From IMG/VR virus record IMGVR_UViG_3300030451_000922, positions 4,896 to 32,298 of that record: a stretch of DNA of 27,403 bases; one strand, written 5' to 3'. The stretch is from a virus. Under the pieces are notes generated by a model. The model was not told where the DNA came from, ran no database searches, and saw only the letters and a list, made by a program, of their open reading frames with translations. Positions 1 through 10,520 of this stretch are shown piece by piece (within the stretch, counting starts at the first letter, position 1; each line of letters begins with the position of its first letter). Made by a program: the position numbers and the translations under genes.

Positions 1-198
1 GAATATCCTCATACATTTGTAAGAGAAGCGAAACGCTGGGTAAACAGTTTACTTAATCCTTATTTATGTAACCAAGCAGATATGCGGAATGAGGCACACA
101 TAAAACTACTAAAACTTCTAGGTTTTACTTTTACTAATTATCATGTTTTCAATGAAGTACCTTTAATACAATTTATTAAACCATGTGCAATCCCCTAG
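1..198 (+). CDS. C-terminal end of a T7 gp13-like virion protein (partial)
   Basis: An open frame runs in from the window's left edge and ends at TAG 196-198, giving 65 residues. It reads RWVNSLLNPYLCN, then MRNEAHIKLLKLLGFTF, a pattern I associate with the GNAT-like proteins at the T7 gene 13 position, where the 'RN..HI.WLK.LGF' segment is typical. The position just before a gp14-like gene fits. It overlaps the next gene's ATG (183) by 16 bases, which suggests translational coupling. The assignment rests on a short C-terminal fragment and on gene order; the N-terminus and any acetyl-CoA binding motif lie outside the window. Confidence 0.6.
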   Translation, partial: EYPHTFVREAKRWVNSLLNPYLCNQADMRNEAHIKLLKLLGFTFTNYHVFNEVPLIQFIKPCAIP

Positions 199-935
199 CA
201 ATAGGAGCTGTATTGGGTGGGGCTCAAGCTGTAACAGGTATTGCAGAGCAGAATAGACAGCACAGAAATCAAGTTGCTGCTGTTAATCGTTCTAATGCAA
301 TGGCTCGGCAGAAATACCTCAATGATATACAGATCTCAGCTTATAACGATCAGCGTAAAGGAGACGTATTTGAAGCTCAGTTAAAAGCTGACGCAGCCTC
401 AAGATCAGCATACTATAAACAAAAAGAAATAAACCAAGCTGAAGCTACAAGAGCACTTACAGCATCAGATCAAAAACTACAAGAACGTATAACCGAACAG
501 ATGTTCGAGAGTCAAGCTAACCTTGCTAAAGCTATACAAGCTCAAGGTACAGTAATGGCTAGCGGACAGCAATCTGGTCAATCCATGTTATTAACTTTAG
601 ATCAAGCCGAACGTGACTTTGGTTACAAGCAAGCACAAATTGATGCTACGGTATATGACGCTACTAAGAACTACGGTATTGAGAGATATGGTATTAACCT
701 AGATCAATTCTCAGCAGATACTAGAGCACTTAACCAAATAACAACTACAGCTGCTGTCGCTCCTGGAGCATCCTTTAAAACCATTAGACCTATTAAACAA
801 GAAGCACCCAGCAAACCATCTATCCTTACTCCAATCCTTGGTGGATTCTCTACTGCTCTCAGTACAGCAGGTACTCTTGGCGGAGAAAACTACTTTAAAG
901 ATTCTTGGGCTAGTGGTGACTGGGGGTGGAAATAA
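183..935 (+). CDS. Internal virion protein, T7 gp14-like
   Basis: This 250 aa protein starts MCNPLAIGAVLGG, a Gly/Ala-rich hydrophobic start typical of gp14-like internal virion proteins of T7-like phages. A long Ala/Gln/Lys-rich helical stretch follows (about residues 20-150), and the tail ends in aromatic residues. In T7, gp14 sits in the internal core and is ejected to form the outer-membrane end of the DNA channel. The gene lies directly upstream of gp15-like and gp16-like genes, with 6 bases to the next ATG, in the T7 order 13-14-15-16. No enzymatic motif is visible. The call rests on the N-terminal signature, composition, length (T7 gp14 is about 196 aa) and gene order. Confidence 0.75.
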   Translation: MCNPLAIGAVLGGAQAVTGIAEQNRQHRNQVAAVNRSNAMARQKYLNDIQISAYNDQRKGDVFEAQLKADAASRSAYYKQKEINQAEATRALTASDQKLQERITEQMFESQANLAKAIQAQGTVMASGQQSGQSMLLTLDQAERDFGYKQAQIDATVYDATKNYGIERYGINLDQFSADTRALNQITTTAAVAPGASFKTIRPIKQEAPSKPSILTPILGGFSTALSTAGTLGGENYFKDSWASGDWGWK

Positions 936-941
936 CAAATT

Positions 942-3900
942 ATGGCATATCAAAGAACTACAAAAGCTCAAGGATTTAGGCAAAGGGTTGTTCCTCAGAC
1001 TGAGAATAAGAACTATACTGATCTAGCTAAGTCCTTAGAGAAAGAACGTAAGCAAGGCGTAACAGATTTTACGGTTGCTTCCAATCAGCAAATAACAGAG
1101 ATGAAACGTATCTCTGGTTTAGAAGACAAAAAAGACATTTATGAATTAGGTAACTTACGTTCCTTTAGTAAAAGTCTAAATACTGCTTTAAAATCGGGTG
1201 CTGAGAATATCCTCAAACCGATGGCAGAAGGGCAGATAGAAAAAGGTATAACTACTGCTATACGTTGTCAGCAAGGCGATCAAGAAGCTTGTGAAGTTAT
1301 TAGAATAAATGACGATCAAGAAACAGAAATCCAAAAACAAATTTCTGAGCAAAGAATTAAGGTAGAGCAAGCAACTGAAAATATAAAGAAAGAATGGGAC
1401 GAAGCTGGTTTTGAAGCTGATTTACGTCAGAAATATAGGCTATTAAATCTTAAAAAGCAGAACTCAAACTTTGCTACAGGTTATAGACGTGGCATGTTAA
1501 TGGAAGCTGCTACAGGCTATGATGCTTGGAGAGATAGTATATTAACTGGTAGTAGTGAAGACCCAATTAAAGATAGAGAAATCGAACATGAAGGTGAACT
1601 ATATAAAGTTAGTGAATATTATGCAACTCAAAACACAGAAGTTAAACAGAAGATTGTAGGAGCCTTACAGGGTGAGTATATAAAAAGACATGGGGTTGGT
1701 TTAAATGAATATATGGTACAAAAGTATCTTACTAACAAAGTTACTGAAAGAACCAATTTATTTAACCAGAATGAATTTAATAAAACCCAAAGAGATTGGG
1801 CTAATACAACAATAGAGTATCATAAAAAGCAGTTTGAAGAAATACTATTTACTGATTTAACTACTGAGAAAGGTTTACAAGAGGCAGATAACGGAATACA
1901 AGAGTGGCTAGCTAATGGCCCAAGTGTAATGGAAGCTTTAGGGGTTGAAGGCCCCCGCAATGCTGCATCTAAGAAAAAACTTATTGAGTATCTTGTTGGA
2001 ACTCTTAAGAGTGAGAGGTTTGCGAATGTAGATGATTCTAACCAGTTATTTAGCTATTTAGAATCCAAGAGATTTTATATTCCAGGTCTATCTAAACAAG
2101 TCGGTTTTGAAGAAGACGGTAGTATTAAGTACGAAAAGCAATCCTTATCTGAGTTACTAGGTAGTGAGTTTGATACTAAGAATTTAAGAGCTGAAGTATT
2201 ACAAGACATCTACAAGAAAGAAGCACAGAAGATAGAGGGTAGTAAACTTAAGTTGAAGAAAGATATTGAAGCTGTTTTTACAAACGCTGGTAATGACACT
2301 GTAGCTTTTGAGCTAGGTATGGCAGAACTATATCAAATGCCAGAATATCACGGTAAATATTGGGCTAATAGTATCTTTAAGCAGCATGATTCTACTTTTA
2401 AGCTAATACCTAAATTAGATGAGAAAGAGAGTAGGAAAATTATGAGGGAGCTTGAGAGAGAATATGATGTTAAAAATGGTGGTAAGATAAGCATACTTAA
2501 TGTAAACACACAACGTATAGATATTAACGTTTTAAAGGAATATAATGACAAAGGTTTATTAAGCGATCCTTATAATGGTAGTCTAGAAGCTAAGAAAATA
2601 CATGAAGGTGGTGTCACAACTTTAGAAAACCTTGTAAAAGGTATATTTGAAAAGAAGAATTTACCAGAAGAAATCGAAACCTTACAAACACAAGCCTTTA
2701 TTAGTTGGGTGTCTCCTAAGATTATTGCAGCAGCAAATGACCACATGAAGATAACAGGTGCAAGCTTTGAAGATTCGTTAAAATATTCTGTGGCATATTA
2801 CAAACAAAAATTACAAGCAGACAACTCTGCCGTTTTTGGAGAGATTGAACAACCTGCTGCATCACATTCTGATAAGGATAATATTTCATTAAATGTAGGT
2901 AAACAAGGTTTTAGTGAACAAATATATAAGAATAATGTTTTAGGTTTAAGTACCACTTCTTTTCTATCAGAAAATTATTTAGATACAATACAAAAAGCTA
3001 ACAATGCTGCATCTAATAATAAAGGTTACATATTTAAAAATAACTTAATAGTTAAAAATGATGCCTTTTATCAGTTAGTTGATGGCAGACCTGGAAAAAT
3101 GTTTGAGGCATTAAGTAAAGTAGATCCTTTAACAACTCACCCTGCTGTTATTTATAATGACCAAATAGTCCAAATGTATGGTAAAGAGGCAGCAATAGAG
3201 TGGTCTCCAGAAATACAGTTAGAAATTGAGCAATGGATGGCTTTGTCTAAAGATGCTAGAAAAGCTTTAGTAAGCAATGAGGATATTAAATTTAATACAG
3301 CATTAAAAAAAGAAGGCTTTATTTCTTTATCTGATCTAACTCAAACTTTAATTACCCCAGATGGTAGCATACCTGTTAATGAAACCGAGTTCGCCTCATT
3401 ATTAATTAGAGCTGGAGTCGAAGAAACCTTTACTTATCAAGAATTTTTAGCAAGACCAGATCTTGTAGAAAAAGCTGTTAAGAAAAAGATGATGGAAGGT
3501 TTAGCATTAATACAACCTCTCACTAATAATAGGAATGAAACTATCCGTAGGTTAACTGCTTACATGATAACTAATGACCACGAGAATTGGAACCAAGGTA
3601 ACTTTAAAAATTATACTCTTGAAACATTAAATGCTTATCACAGTGGTAATAAAGAACGTCTAAATAGTATATTCCATAATAAGGGTTTATCTCTCAACAG
3701 CTTTAATGTAGACGTACCATACGCTAGAGATCTTATTGACACAACTCCTGACCATGTTCTTAAGATAGATCTAAATACAGTAAACTCAGTTGCAGATTTA
3801 GAAGAAGTATTATCTAGATTTAACGAGTTAGACGTACCAGAACAGAAAATAAACATAAGAGAGAAGGAATTATGGGAAGATGGAGCTGGTGTAATAAGTC

Positions 3901-4877
3901 ATCAATTCCGCAGAATTTTGGGCTTAGGTTGGGAACGTATGCCTAATGCAGAATATGAAAGATATATAGAATTTAAAGGAAATTTAGAAGATAAACTAAT
4001 GATTATGAGAGTGTTAGAATCAGCTGAAAAGCGGAACGCACTTTCTAGTGTAAAAGATTTCCTTGGTGATACTGCTTTACGTATCCATTTTCTTGATCCA
4101 TCAAAAGAACTTGAATGGGCATTTTTACCCGCAGTTAAAGATATAATTGGTGAAGAAAGGTTAAACACTATTATAGAAAAAGCTAAAACTAAATATGATA
4201 AAGATGGGACTGGTAGATATGATGATGTTTTATTTGAGTTATTAAGAAATGAACCAGAGTTTAATGCCGTAGAAGAAGGTAATAAAGAGGAAGGTGATGG
4301 GAATACTGAAGCAGGTTTCTTCACTCCAGATACTCCAGAATCTATACAAAATGAGCTCAACTTAAATAAAGCAGAAGCATTAGGAGAACAAATGTTAGAT
4401 ATCATCCATAGCGGTGAATCAACAGTAGATGTAATCGGTAATGGATATGAAGCTATTAACCAAGGCGGGGCAGATGACGGGAAAAAAGTTCTCGGTTTCA
4501 GTGGTACCTACGGGAATCATCCAGCCAATAAAGGTAAAAAATTAGTAGATCTAACTATTAACGAAATACTAGCAATACAAGATAGTGCCTATGACACCTC
4601 AAAATATTCTTGGGATGAAAAAGGCTGGAAAAAATGGTTTGCCTCTGGAGGTTTCCATGCAGTAGGTAGATATCAATTCACAAGAGAAGGTCTAAGAGAC
4701 GCTTTAATCTTAGCAGATATTGACCCTAATGAGAAATTTACCCCAGCCATACAAGATAGATTGGGACTTGCTTTACTTATTGCCCGTGGCCCAGACTGGT
4801 GGGTAAGTATGAAAGGTAATAAAGAGTTACCAAAACTTATTGAAAAATATAACAAAGTATGGGCACAGGTCGAATAA
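942..4877 (+). CDS. Internal core protein, gp15-like, with C-terminal muramidase-like domain
   Basis: This 1311 aa protein occupies the T7 gene 15 position but is much longer than T7 gp15 (about 747 aa). Most of it is charged and helix-rich, with Gln/Lys/Glu-rich probable coiled coil at about residues 25-160. The last ~155 residues resemble lambda-R-like (GH104-type) lytic transglycosylases: a Glu in HSGES at residue 1159, a Gly/Asp-rich loop, VGRYQF at about 1241-1246, QDRLGLALL near 1270, and a C-terminal region rich in Trp. Glu1159 is the likely catalytic acid by analogy. Its inferred role is local peptidoglycan cleavage during DNA ejection, with the rest building the internal core and periplasmic tube. 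In T7 the transglycosylase is at the N-terminus of gp16, so its place here at the end of the gp15-position protein is a notable relocation. Confidence 0.75.
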   Translation: MAYQRTTKAQGFRQRVVPQTENKNYTDLAKSLEKERKQGVTDFTVASNQQITEMKRISGLEDKKDIYELGNLRSFSKSLNTALKSGAENILKPMAEGQIEKGITTAIRCQQGDQEACEVIRINDDQETEIQKQISEQRIKVEQATENIKKEWDEAGFEADLRQKYRLLNLKKQNSNFATGYRRGMLMEAATGYDAWRDSILTGSSEDPIKDREIEHEGELYKVSEYYATQNTEVKQKIVGALQGEYIKRHGVGLNEYMVQKYLTNKVTERTNLFNQNEFNKTQRDWANTTIEYHKKQFEEILFTDLTTEKGLQEADNGIQEWLANGPSVMEALGVEGPRNAASKKKLIEYLVGTLKSERFANVDDSNQLFSYLESKRFYIPGLSKQVGFEEDGSIKYEKQSLSELLGSEFDTKNLRAEVLQDIYKKEAQKIEGSKLKLKKDIEAVFTNAGNDTVAFELGMAELYQMPEYHGKYWANSIFKQHDSTFKLIPKLDEKESRKIMRELEREYDVKNGGKISILNVNTQRIDINVLKEYNDKGLLSDPYNGSLEAKKIHEGGVTTLENLVKGIFEKKNLPEEIETLQTQAFISWVSPKIIAAANDHMKITGASFEDSLKYSVAYYKQKLQADNSAVFGEIEQPAASHSDKDNISLNVGKQGFSEQIYKNNVLGLSTTSFLSENYLDTIQKANNAASNNKGYIFKNNLIVKNDAFYQLVDGRPGKMFEALSKVDPLTTHPAVIYNDQIVQMYGKEAAIEWSPEIQLEIEQWMALSKDARKALVSNEDIKFNTALKKEGFISLSDLTQTLITPDGSIPVNETEFASLLIRAGVEETFTYQEFLARPDLVEKAVKKKMMEGLALIQPLTNNRNETIRRLTAYMITNDHENWNQGNFKNYTLETLNAYHSGNKERLNSIFHNKGLSLNSFNVDVPYARDLIDTTPDHVLKIDLNTVNSVADLEEVLSRFNELDVPEQKINIREKELWEDGAGVISHQFRRILGLGWERMPNAEYERYIEFKGNLEDKLMIMRVLESAEKRNALSSVKDFLGDTALRIHFLDPSKELEWAFLPAVKDIIGEERLNTIIEKAKTKYDKDGTGRYDDVLFELLRNEPEFNAVEEGNKEEGDGNTEAGFFTPDTPESIQNELNLNKAEALGEQMLDIIHSGESTVDVIGNGYEAINQGGADDGKKVLGFSGTYGNHPANKGKKLVDLTINEILAIQDSAYDTSKYSWDEKGWKKWFASGGFHAVGRYQFTREGLRDALILADIDPNEKFTPAIQDRLGLALLIARGPDWWVSMKGNKELPKLIEKYNKVWAQVE

Positions 4878-4907
4878 CCCTACGGGGATCTCACAATCTG
4901 AAAACTA

Positions 4908-7900
4908 ATGGAAGGAAATGAATTTGAAGGAAGTCAAGTCCAAGGACTAGACATTCTAAATACTGATGACGAAGTGCAACAATCGCTTGATATAGCGAAA
5001 GAAACAGCACAAAAAATAAATGATGCTAGGCTTCAAAGAATCTCAGAAGACGAAGAAGCTAATGCTGAACTTATAGCAGCACAAAAACAACAAGAATTAG
5101 ATCAAGGTTTTCTTGCTAACAACCCTGTTCAAGCCGTACAGGAAGTTGGTAAAGCTATATATGGCGGAGCTACCGATGCTATTGAAAGTGTTGGTAGTTT
5201 TGTTGATCTAACAGGCGACACAATTATGTCTGTTGCTAACCGCATACAAGGTAATCCACAAGAATACGGTCAAAACCCATTTAAGTTTAAAGAGTATTTA
5301 AACGAAGGTGGAGCATCACCTGGAATTTTAGATATACCAGATAAATATGAAGTAGAAAATTACTCTGGTGCTGGTCGATTAGTACGGGGTATGATAGAAT
5401 TTGGTCTATTAGCGAAGGCTACTGCTTTGACAGGAGGGGCTATGGCTCCTTCTTTGTTTGGTAAAACAGCTGCTTTTGCTAATAAAGTAAGAGGAGCTAA
5501 GTTATTAAGGGGTGCTTTAAAGAACAATACACCATTAGTTGGAGGTATGGTTCGAGGAGTAGCACGTACAGGTAAAGGATCTAAATTTATTAGGTTTTTA
5601 CCTAAGATGTCTAGCATAGCTGCAGAAGGATCGGTTGCAGATCTTATCTCATCTTCCTCTGACTATGCAAATATGGCTAATTTACTAAACCAATACGCTC
5701 CTTGGTTGCCATTTTCAGAGTTTTTGTCTGTTGACCCAGATAAAGATAACCCTTGGACAGCTAGAATTAAAGCTGTTTTTGCTGGTGCAGGTCTGAATGT
5801 AGCAGGTTATGTGGTTGTAGGTTGGGGTAGAGCTGCTCACGCAGCATTAAGAGCTAGAAAAGCTGGTAAGACTATAGATGAAGCAAATATAATTGGCAAC
5901 AAAGTAATGGATGACAGTATCCGAAACGATATTGCCGATGAATATAAGCAACGTGATGACCTTAAAGCAGATGATGTAAGGAACGGTAAAGGCATACCAG
6001 ATGATCCTTACGGGGATTACATACAACAACATCTTGAAAGTGATGAACTTGGAAAATTATACAGGGGTCTTACTAAAGGTAATTTAGATCAAGTCTCTGG
6101 TAACAACCTCTTTTATCATGGAAGCCACGCTGGTCTCCCAGGTGATTTTCCTTATATAAATCGTCATGAAAGACAATGGCATGATGAAAACTTGTTTGGT
6201 AATGGTTTTTATACTACTGACGACTTAACTATTGCTGCCGTTGACCGTAATTCTACTGATGGGTTGGTTGTCGCACAAAATAAAGACGGTTTAAAACAGG
6301 TAGTATATAGAGTAAAACAAAAAGGTAAAGTAAGACTACTAGATGCTGATAGACTTTATAATTGGAATAGCAAAGCTAGAGAAACAGCAGCATTTAAGCG
6401 AGCTGGTGTACTAGACGATACTGGAGAGTTTGCAACAGCATGGCCTAGTCAAGGGCAGATAAGTTACTCACAATACATTGATCTAATAAAAGAAAGACAG
6501 ATGTATCCCCGTGAGGAAGTTACAGCAGTACTTGATGAAATCAATAACAGTTTAAAAGAACTAGGCTATGGCGGTATTCAATACACATCTAAACAAGGAA
6601 ATAAGTCACACAAAGTAAGAATTTACTGGGATCCTGATACTCAAATTGATCTAGATAAATATAACCTTGCTAACCGTAGCAACTTTGAAACTGAAATGCC
6701 TGTCTTTGAGGAAGGTAATTTTAGTCATAGACCTCCTAGGAAGCCTTGGAAAACAAACATTGAGGCTGGTAGAGGTTTAGACGGTAGTAGAGGAGCTCAA
6801 TATCTAATTGATAGATTAGGTAAACGCTTCATGGCTAAAGGTGTAGATGAATTTGAAGCTAGAGAAATTGAAGAATTTATTGACGTTATTGGTGATAGAT
6901 TTTTTGATGATATCTCAGTATCATTTACAAATAAACTAACAGCTAGAGGTCGCTTTAAATTTGGTGAAAAATTAGTTGAGATACAACAGAAGGTTATAGA
7001 AGAAGAGGGTATCACTGAGACTATGATCCATGAACTATGGCATACCTTATCTAGATATTTACCCAAATCTGATATTAAAAGACTAGATTTAGAGTTTAAA
7101 AATAGAAAAGCTAAGTGGTTAGCTAAAGGTTCTGAAGATGCTACAATGTTCCAAAAAGGTATCTACACTTCTACTAACTACAGATATAAAGACTTAGATG
7201 AATGGTTTGCTGAAACTATGTCAGATGAGTTTTATAGATACCAAACAGAGACAGCCTCATTTGCCCCCACAGGTACCTGGAAGCGTCTAGCACAAGAGGT
7301 AGCCATGCTATTTAAAGATATGTATGCTACGGTTGCATCGAGGCTTGGAGGGTCACAGGCAAGGCGATTATTTGGTAACTATAAACGTCAGCGATATACT
7401 GAGATGAGGAAAAATATATTCCTCCCAGATGCACCAGAGGGAACTTCACCAGTTACACTTGAATGGGAAATGGCTCATGAAAGGGGCTGGAACCCATTTA
7501 TTGAAGACATGGGTGATATTACATCTATGGAGACCTTCCGAGAGATGGACGACAGCGACAACTTTAAGCGTCTGAAAAAAGATGAATTAGAGGGAATCGC
7601 TAAGAATAAAGGGGCTCGTAAAAACGATGCTTGGGATGAAGAAACAGGTAGATCAAATGCTGGTAGAGAAAACGACCCCACACCTGATCGTAACCCTAGT
7701 CAATTTGCAGATGACGAAAAGACTGTCTTCCCAGATGGAAGTGATGATCTAAAAGGCAAGACTAAAAAATTGCTTAAGGAGATGATAGACAATGGTAGTA
7801 CATCTAATCAGATCTTAATAGAGAGACAGATTAGACGTATTGCAGATGGTAGTGAATCACTATACAACTTTGTTAAAGAATTTTCCACAAAATTAACTGA

Positions 7901-10520
7901 CGAAGTTTTTGAGAACCTTAATAATACATATGATTATAGAAAGGTACAGTCTGCTATATTAACACAAGCTGAAGAGATTTATGCACGTATTGACGCTGAT
8001 ATAAAAGGTGGTGGTACAAATAAAAATCTATCAGAATATTTTGAAGTAAATCCAAAAGATCGTATTGAATGGTTCCATAATGGTAATAAAGTAGTTACTG
8101 GTACAGCGGAACAAAAGATAGCATTAGAGCTAGTAATACAAACACTAGCTAAACGTGCATCTATGTTTGCTACGGGTGCTCTGGATTTACCCGCAGGTGC
8201 TAACAAAACACGTCAACTTAAACATGCTAACGATTCTTTAGTTATCGCTTTACGTGAATACAAGAAGATTGGTTTCATGACTGGTAGTGAATTGGCAAGG
8301 CAAAACCCTAAAGGCAGGTTATTACCAGCAGATGCTAGACGTTTAATTGAAAGTGAATTAACAAAAATTGACGAAGATTTTGCTACTTTCCATGCAGAAT
8401 TAGAACGTCTTACTAAAGAAGGTGATGATTCTATACGTGCTGATCTACTAGAAATGCACGCTCTTAGTGGTGGTAAAGTATTTACCCAAGATGACATGAC
8501 TCAATTCATGAGAGTTATATCTAAAGGTGGTAGATTTAAAGGGCAAAATTATAAGTCTGGAATACGGGAGCAAATGCGGGGTATGTTCTATAACTCTGTA
8601 TTAAGTAGTGTTCGTACACCAGTTAAAGCTGTTGTAGGTACTAACTTCCTTGCATTACTAAGACCGTTTCAGGCATGGGCAGGTGCTGCAATAGGTGGTA
8701 ATAAAACCGAAATGGTTATTGCTGCAGCTCAAATAGATGGTATTAATACTATGTTTGCTGAATCTCTCAAGATGTTTAAACACAACTGGGAGTTAGGTAT
8801 AAATAGAAAAGCACAAACCTATGTAGGTAAGTTTAATCTTGAGACTAATACCAAAGAATTTAAGGATATGTCTAAGTTTGTTTATAAGTACGGTTCTCCG
8901 TCTGAGCAACAAGCTTATAAAATAGCCGAAGTTTTAATGGACTTTAACAACTCACCTTGGGTACGCTATTCACAAAATGCTATGGGAGCTGGAGATGCTT
9001 TAGCTAGAAACCTATTAGGTAGATTTGAGATGCGTATGAAAGCTGCTAGGGCTGCTATAGATCAAGGTGTAGATTTAGATGACGTTATAAAAGTAGCTGC
9101 AAATACTGAGGAAAATTTTAGGCGACAAATTTTTAAGAAAGATAAATATGACATGTGGGTTGTCTCAGATAAAGCTGCTACTATGGCAGGTGATGAGATA
9201 GCTTTAACTAAGCCACTTACAGGTGCTTTTAAGGGTCTAGAAGCCATTGGAAGGCTCACTGGAGCACGTTTATTCTTCCCATTTGTACGTACTGGAGTCA
9301 ATGCTATTGACCTCACATTCCAACATACCCCTGGAATTGCTAGATTTCATAGCAAATATAAGGATTTTATGGAGTTTGAGAAGACAGGAGCTAATGCTGA
9401 CTTCATTATGAAAGAATATGGTATAGCTAAAGCAGATATACCAAATCAACTAGCTATTATTAAAGGTAGAGTTGCTACAGGTTATATGTTAGTGTCCTTA
9501 GCTGCTGTTGCTTCTTTAACAGGCAACATGACAGGTATGATGCCTCACGATAAAGAGACTAGAGACCTTTGGAGACTTAATAAAATACAGCCAAACTCAT
9601 TTAAGATAGGTGATACTTACTTCTCCTACGGTGATATAGAACCATTTAACAGTATATTGACTTCCGTAGCTAACGTTATGAACTATCAATACGCTTTAGG
9701 CGAAGATGTTAGGGATAATATGCTAGAGAAGTTAATGTTTATGGCAACAGCTGTACTTGTTGACAAGTCTATGTTAGCAGGTGTAGAAGATATTGGACAA
9801 ATACTTAGTGGACAAACAAGTGAAATACAATTACAACGTGTTGCAGCTAAGTTAACTAGATCTCAACTACCATATGCTGGTTTAAGTTCACAATTAGGTA
9901 ACTTATTAGATGAAAATGAGCGTATATCTAGAGGATTTGCAGAAAGTATTATAAGAAGGGACGTTATATTTAAAAATGGTCTACCTCCTAAGTACGATAT
10001 TCTAGAACCTGGAAATGAAGCAGTTAAGTTTAGTGCATATAGTACTAATCCAATACTAAAAATGATTAATGCAGTGTCCCCTGTTGCTATTACGTATGCA
10101 GGTAACAACGAAGTTAAGAAAGCTTTACGTGATATCAGCTTTAATCTTCCAGAAACTTTAAGGACATGGAAAGGTGAGGAGCTTAACTCATTTGAACAGT
10201 CCGAATTACAGAGATACTTAGCCGAAAGTAACCTACACCAAAGGTTACACGAATTAGTAACTTCAAAAGCATGGAAGGAGCAAGTAGCAGAGTATAATCG
10301 ACTAGGTTTAAAGAAACGTGAAGGCTTTGGAGCAACGGATCAAGAGTTCTATATGGATGTCCAACGTATATTTTTAGACGAAAAGAGGAACGCTATCGAG
10401 CGTTTAAGAGAAGAACACCCTGGATTATATACAAGAATTAGAGAAAGAACAAATTATAAGTTCTATAGTAAGACAGGAGATTATAACGTAATACAAGATT
10501 TAAGAAAACACGGAATTTAA
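4908..10520 (+). CDS. Giant internal virion protein, gp16-like, with ART-like and zincin-like modules
   Basis: This 1870 aa protein sits at the T7 gene 16 position (T7 gp16 is 1318 aa). About residues 160-185 and 1240-1265 are hydrophobic and Ala/Gly-rich, and about 1520-1545 is a strong hydrophobic segment, as expected for a protein that crosses the inner membrane during ejection. Residues about 400-590 look like an ADP-ribosyltransferase fold: FYHGS (402-406), GNGFYTT (about 431-437), GYGGIQYTS near 550, and a final beta-rich part. Residues 708-712 are HELWH, an HExxH zinc site, and DEWFAET follows (Glu765 and Glu769), as in gluzincin-like proteases. The usual final catalytic Glu of the ART module is not obvious, since Gln is found at GGIQ. 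These modules are inferred from motifs only. The C-terminal ~600 residues are the most gp16-like by position. The gene starts 30 bases after the gp15-like stop. Confidence 0.78.
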   Translation: MEGNEFEGSQVQGLDILNTDDEVQQSLDIAKETAQKINDARLQRISEDEEANAELIAAQKQQELDQGFLANNPVQAVQEVGKAIYGGATDAIESVGSFVDLTGDTIMSVANRIQGNPQEYGQNPFKFKEYLNEGGASPGILDIPDKYEVENYSGAGRLVRGMIEFGLLAKATALTGGAMAPSLFGKTAAFANKVRGAKLLRGALKNNTPLVGGMVRGVARTGKGSKFIRFLPKMSSIAAEGSVADLISSSSDYANMANLLNQYAPWLPFSEFLSVDPDKDNPWTARIKAVFAGAGLNVAGYVVVGWGRAAHAALRARKAGKTIDEANIIGNKVMDDSIRNDIADEYKQRDDLKADDVRNGKGIPDDPYGDYIQQHLESDELGKLYRGLTKGNLDQVSGNNLFYHGSHAGLPGDFPYINRHERQWHDENLFGNGFYTTDDLTIAAVDRNSTDGLVVAQNKDGLKQVVYRVKQKGKVRLLDADRLYNWNSKARETAAFKRAGVLDDTGEFATAWPSQGQISYSQYIDLIKERQMYPREEVTAVLDEINNSLKELGYGGIQYTSKQGNKSHKVRIYWDPDTQIDLDKYNLANRSNFETEMPVFEEGNFSHRPPRKPWKTNIEAGRGLDGSRGAQYLIDRLGKRFMAKGVDEFEAREIEEFIDVIGDRFFDDISVSFTNKLTARGRFKFGEKLVEIQQKVIEEEGITETMIHELWHTLSRYLPKSDIKRLDLEFKNRKAKWLAKGSEDATMFQKGIYTSTNYRYKDLDEWFAETMSDEFYRYQTETASFAPTGTWKRLAQEVAMLFKDMYATVASRLGGSQARRLFGNYKRQRYTEMRKNIFLPDAPEGTSPVTLEWEMAHERGWNPFIEDMGDITSMETFREMDDSDNFKRLKKDELEGIAKNKGARKNDAWDEETGRSNAGRENDPTPDRNPSQFADDEKTVFPDGSDDLKGKTKKLLKEMIDNGSTSNQILIERQIRRIADGSESLYNFVKEFSTKLTDEVFENLNNTYDYRKVQSAILTQAEEIYARIDADIKGGGTNKNLSEYFEVNPKDRIEWFHNGNKVVTGTAEQKIALELVIQTLAKRASMFATGALDLPAGANKTRQLKHANDSLVIALREYKKIGFMTGSELARQNPKGRLLPADARRLIESELTKIDEDFATFHAELERLTKEGDDSIRADLLEMHALSGGKVFTQDDMTQFMRVISKGGRFKGQNYKSGIREQMRGMFYNSVLSSVRTPVKAVVGTNFLALLRPFQAWAGAAIGGNKTEMVIAAAQIDGINTMFAESLKMFKHNWELGINRKAQTYVGKFNLETNTKEFKDMSKFVYKYGSPSEQQAYKIAEVLMDFNNSPWVRYSQNAMGAGDALARNLLGRFEMRMKAARAAIDQGVDLDDVIKVAANTEENFRRQIFKKDKYDMWVVSDKAATMAGDEIALTKPLTGAFKGLEAIGRLTGARLFFPFVRTGVNAIDLTFQHTPGIARFHSKYKDFMEFEKTGANADFIMKEYGIAKADIPNQLAIIKGRVATGYMLVSLAAVASLTGNMTGMMPHDKETRDLWRLNKIQPNSFKIGDTYFSYGDIEPFNSILTSVANVMNYQYALGEDVRDNMLEKLMFMATAVLVDKSMLAGVEDIGQILSGQTSEIQLQRVAAKLTRSQLPYAGLSSQLGNLLDENERISRGFAESIIRRDVIFKNGLPPKYDILEPGNEAVKFSAYSTNPILKMINAVSPVAITYAGNNEVKKALRDISFNLPETLRTWKGEELNSFEQSELQRYLAESNLHQRLHELVTSKAWKEQVAEYNRLGLKKREGFGATDQEFYMDVQRIFLDEKRNAIERLREEHPGLYTRIRERTNYKFYSKTGDYNVIQDLRKHGI

